Source: JAWKWH01 sp963669415 (GTDB lineage Bacteria > Pseudomonadota > Alphaproteobacteria > Rhizobiales > Rhizobiaceae). Taken from it: a stretch of 64,000 nucleotides of DNA. The notes below the pieces were generated by a model. It was given only the letters and a program-made list of their open reading frames with translations, was not told the origin of the DNA and searched no databases. Positions 62,439 to 64,000 of the stretch are shown here, piece by piece. Where the stretch lies: assembly GCA_963669415.2 (NCBI GenBank), contig CAXXPS010000002.1, positions 1,054,001-1,118,000 on the forward strand, in the 5' to 3' direction. The position numbers and the translations under genes were made by a program. The stretch's first letter is position 1. Every line of letters begins with the position of its first letter.

Positions 62439-63227
62439 TCAATTGCTGGCGGTAAACCTTGTCGCATATAGCCGCAGCGTGCCGACCTGAGTGCCAACGG
62501 TGGCGAAAATCGGCGCGTAGATATTGCTTGCCCCGACGGGTGCAAAGCCGATTTCCATGCGGCTGCGGTGTTTCATGAATTCAAGCGCACGACGGCCCTT
62601 GCGATATCCGGAAACAGGCTCGAATTTTGCCTTGCAACGCACCACATCGCCCTTGAAACCTTTTGTCCTAAACGGCCTCATACCGGCATAGCTAAGCTTC
62701 AGGTTGACCCGCATCTCGCCGTCATAGGCGCGGATCGTGCGATTGCAGACTTCGCGGGCCGAACTGGCCCTGACCATGGTAGCCGTCAGAGGGTCGAACA
62801 CCGCACTTAAATCATCAGCACCGAGTGGAACCCAATTTGCGCCGCGCTTTTTTAACGGCGGCACGTTCTCGGTTTCGACAACCTTGCCCTCGGAAAAGCG
62901 AATCGCGGTCTTCTGCGCCTTGCCGCCCATCACGTAATTCAACTGATAGCCCAATGGCTCCACACCGTTCTCTGCAATGCGCCCGGTAACCTGCGTATGC
63001 GCGACGGTCTTGTCGAACATGCGGGCAAGACCGGCGCTTTTGAGACTGCCGTTGAGAACGAACGTATCGCCGGAGAAATTCGATATGAACGTCGATTTGG
63101 CGATTCTCAGGCCAAGAAATGTCAATTTATAGTCGCCACGGAAGGTTTTTGGCGCCTCCAGTGCGGCCGCATTCAACGGGAGCAGAATGGCGATGCTGGC
63201 GGCGAGAGCCGCAATTCGTCTGGTCAT
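62439..63227 (-). CDS. DUF3108 domain-containing protein, exported
   Basis: A 262-residue protein with a Sec signal (IAALAASIAILLPLNAAALE) and a beta-barrel-like DUF3108 domain (GDYKLTFLGLRIAKSTFI, KSAGLARMFDKTVAHTQV, RCKAKFEPVSGYRKGRRALE). DUF3108 proteins are periplasmic with unknown function. ATG 63227 is used; the longer frame to 63269 has no signal-like residues. It is divergent from rpmB. Confidence 0.87.
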   Translation of the reverse strand: MTRRIAALAASIAILLPLNAAALEAPKTFRGDYKLTFLGLRIAKSTFISNFSGDTFVLNGSLKSAGLARMFDKTVAHTQVTGRIAENGVEPLGYQLNYVMGGKAQKTAIRFSEGKVVETENVPPLKKRGANWVPLGADDLSAVFDPLTATMVRASSAREVCNRTIRAYDGEMRVNLKLSYAGMRPFRTKGFKGDVVRCKAKFEPVSGYRKGRRALEFMKHRSRMEIGFAPVGASNIYAPIFATVGTQVGTLRLYATRFTASN

Positions 63228-63338
63228 ATTGGTCAGAAATCCTCTCTTGGTCCCACCCAAGCCTCTCAACTAAGAGTTACTATATGGAAAAAAGCCGATG
63301 AACGGTAGATGAACGACGTCACAGGAACGCGTCCACGC

Positions 63339-63367
63339 TTGACGCTAGTCCCAAATCCCACTATGGA
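63339..63367 (+). promoter_or_regulatory. rpmB: promoter of rpmB
   Basis: TTGACG and TATGGA are separated by 17 bases, giving a leader of about 105 bases to the rpmB ATG. The -35 matches five of six consensus bases and the -10 four of six. The region is otherwise without a gene. Confidence 0.6.
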
Positions 63368-63479
63368 AGCGCGACTTTTCCCGTGAGGCAGTCGAAAGCG
63401 CATACGCGCCGAAAATTCCGGTGCGACATTGACGTATTTCAGCCCACGGCGACACCGAATTGATAGAAGGTTTTTCGAG

Positions 63480-63773
63480 ATGTCACGCACGTGCGAGTTG
63501 ACCGGCAAGTCCGTTTTGACCGGAAACAATGTGAGCCACGCCAACAACAAGACGCGCCGCCGTTTTCTGCCCAATCTGGTGAATGTAACGCTGATGTCGG
63601 AAGCGATGGGCCAAAGTTATCGCATGCGCGTTTCAGCGGCAGCGCTGCGCACCGTCGAGCATCGCGGCGGCTTGGACCCGTTTCTCGCCAAGGCCAGCGC
63701 CAATGAATTGTCGCAGCGCGCTCGGCTGCTGAAAAAGCAGATTGCCAAGAAGCAGGCCGAAACCGCAGCCTGA
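63480..63773 (+). CDS. rpmB: 50S ribosomal protein L28
   Basis: A 97-residue L28 starting MSRTCELTGKSVLTGNNVSHANNKTRRRF, the alphaproteobacterial form. It has the conserved NKTRRRFLPNL and a C-terminal basic helix (LSQRARLLKKQIAKKQ). There is no zinc cysteine pair. It is monocistronic with its own promoter and sits 62 bases before the VUT transporter start. Confidence 0.96.
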   Translation: MSRTCELTGKSVLTGNNVSHANNKTRRRFLPNLVNVTLMSEAMGQSYRMRVSAAALRTVEHRGGLDPFLAKASANELSQRARLLKKQIAKKQAETAA

Positions 63774-63835
63774 TCCGGCTTTGCGTTTTCGGGCAGTACT
63801 GATCTACGGCTGGTTCCATTACCCAGGATAAAAAA

Positions 63836-64000
63836 ATGACAACAGGAAAGCTTTCCACGGCGAGCGTTGCTCCCTTCGTTGCGATGATGGTTATTGTTGT
63901 TGCGGCGTCGAACTACCTCGTCCAGTTCCAGTTCAATCATTTTGGTCTTGGGGAACTGCTGACCTGGGGTGCGTTCACCTATCCGGTCGCCTTTCTGATC
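63836..64000 (+). CDS. VUT family protein / putative queuosine precursor transporter (partial)
   Basis: The plus strand is open from ATG 63836 to the window edge, 55 codons, with AGGA seven bases upstream. It gives MTTGKLSTASVAPFVAMMVI, then a first membrane helix and the VUT/YhhQ feature LLTWGAFTYPVAFLI. YhhQ proteins import queuine precursors such as preQ0, which would fit gluQRS in this window. Only the N-terminus is seen. Confidence 0.8.
   Translation, partial: MTTGKLSTASVAPFVAMMVIVVAASNYLVQFQFNHFGLGELLTWGAFTYPVAFLI

Overview
The window looks like chromosomal DNA of a GC-rich alphaproteobacterium of the Hyphomicrobiales (Rhizobiales), probably marine or host-associated. The argH-lptM-lysA-TIGR02302 block, ftsE-ftsX with a CpdR-like regulator and hpt nearby, tyrC-hisC, the methyltransferase next to gloB, and rpmB followed by a VUT transporter are arrangements I know from that order. 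No species can be fixed from the sequence alone.

Positions 1-21.5 kb are an accessory catabolic region of three divergent units. A nine-gene minus-strand operon (6433 to 1) encodes a small HTH protein, an NMT1-type ABC transporter, a cupin, a Rieske oxygenase, an SDR dehydrogenase, an alpha/beta hydrolase and an IclR regulator. Its permease and binding-protein genes each carry a one-base frameshift. A Tat-type flavin amine oxidase faces it (6617-7960). A second minus-strand operon (14794 to 8036) carries a phytoene-desaturase-like FAD oxidoreductase and a complete dipeptide-type ABC importer. A plus-strand operon (14903-21542) carries an isatin-hydrolase-like metal hydrolase, a second FAD oxidoreductase of the same family, a MarR regulator and an indolepyruvate:ferredoxin oxidoreductase pair (iorA, iorB). 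Together they suggest uptake and oxidation of an aromatic, possibly indolic, compound; that substrate is inference.

Positions 21.6-23.3 kb hold the most unusual structure: an AT-rich cassette of about 1.65 kb inserted at the 3' end of tRNA-Leu(CAA). It has a 17-bp direct repeat of the tRNA end, a pair of related sequences of about 95 bp in inverted orientation (32 of 37 outer bases identical, each followed by a hairpin whose stem pairs with different bases), a 41-bp tandem repeat array, and a single gene for a class II Fic protein. There is no integrase or transposase.

Positions 23.4-64 kb are mostly conserved housekeeping genes: membrane and redox proteins (YqaA/DedA, dsbB, tlpA, msrB), DNA repair (AlkA-type), gluQRS, B12 adenosylation, rhomboid protease, etfBA with 3-hydroxybutyryl-CoA dehydrogenase, amino-acid synthesis (argH, lysA, hisC, tyrC), cell division (ftsEX), phospholipid synthesis (plsC), purine salvage (hpt), aspS, gloB, rpmB, and several small proteins of unknown role.
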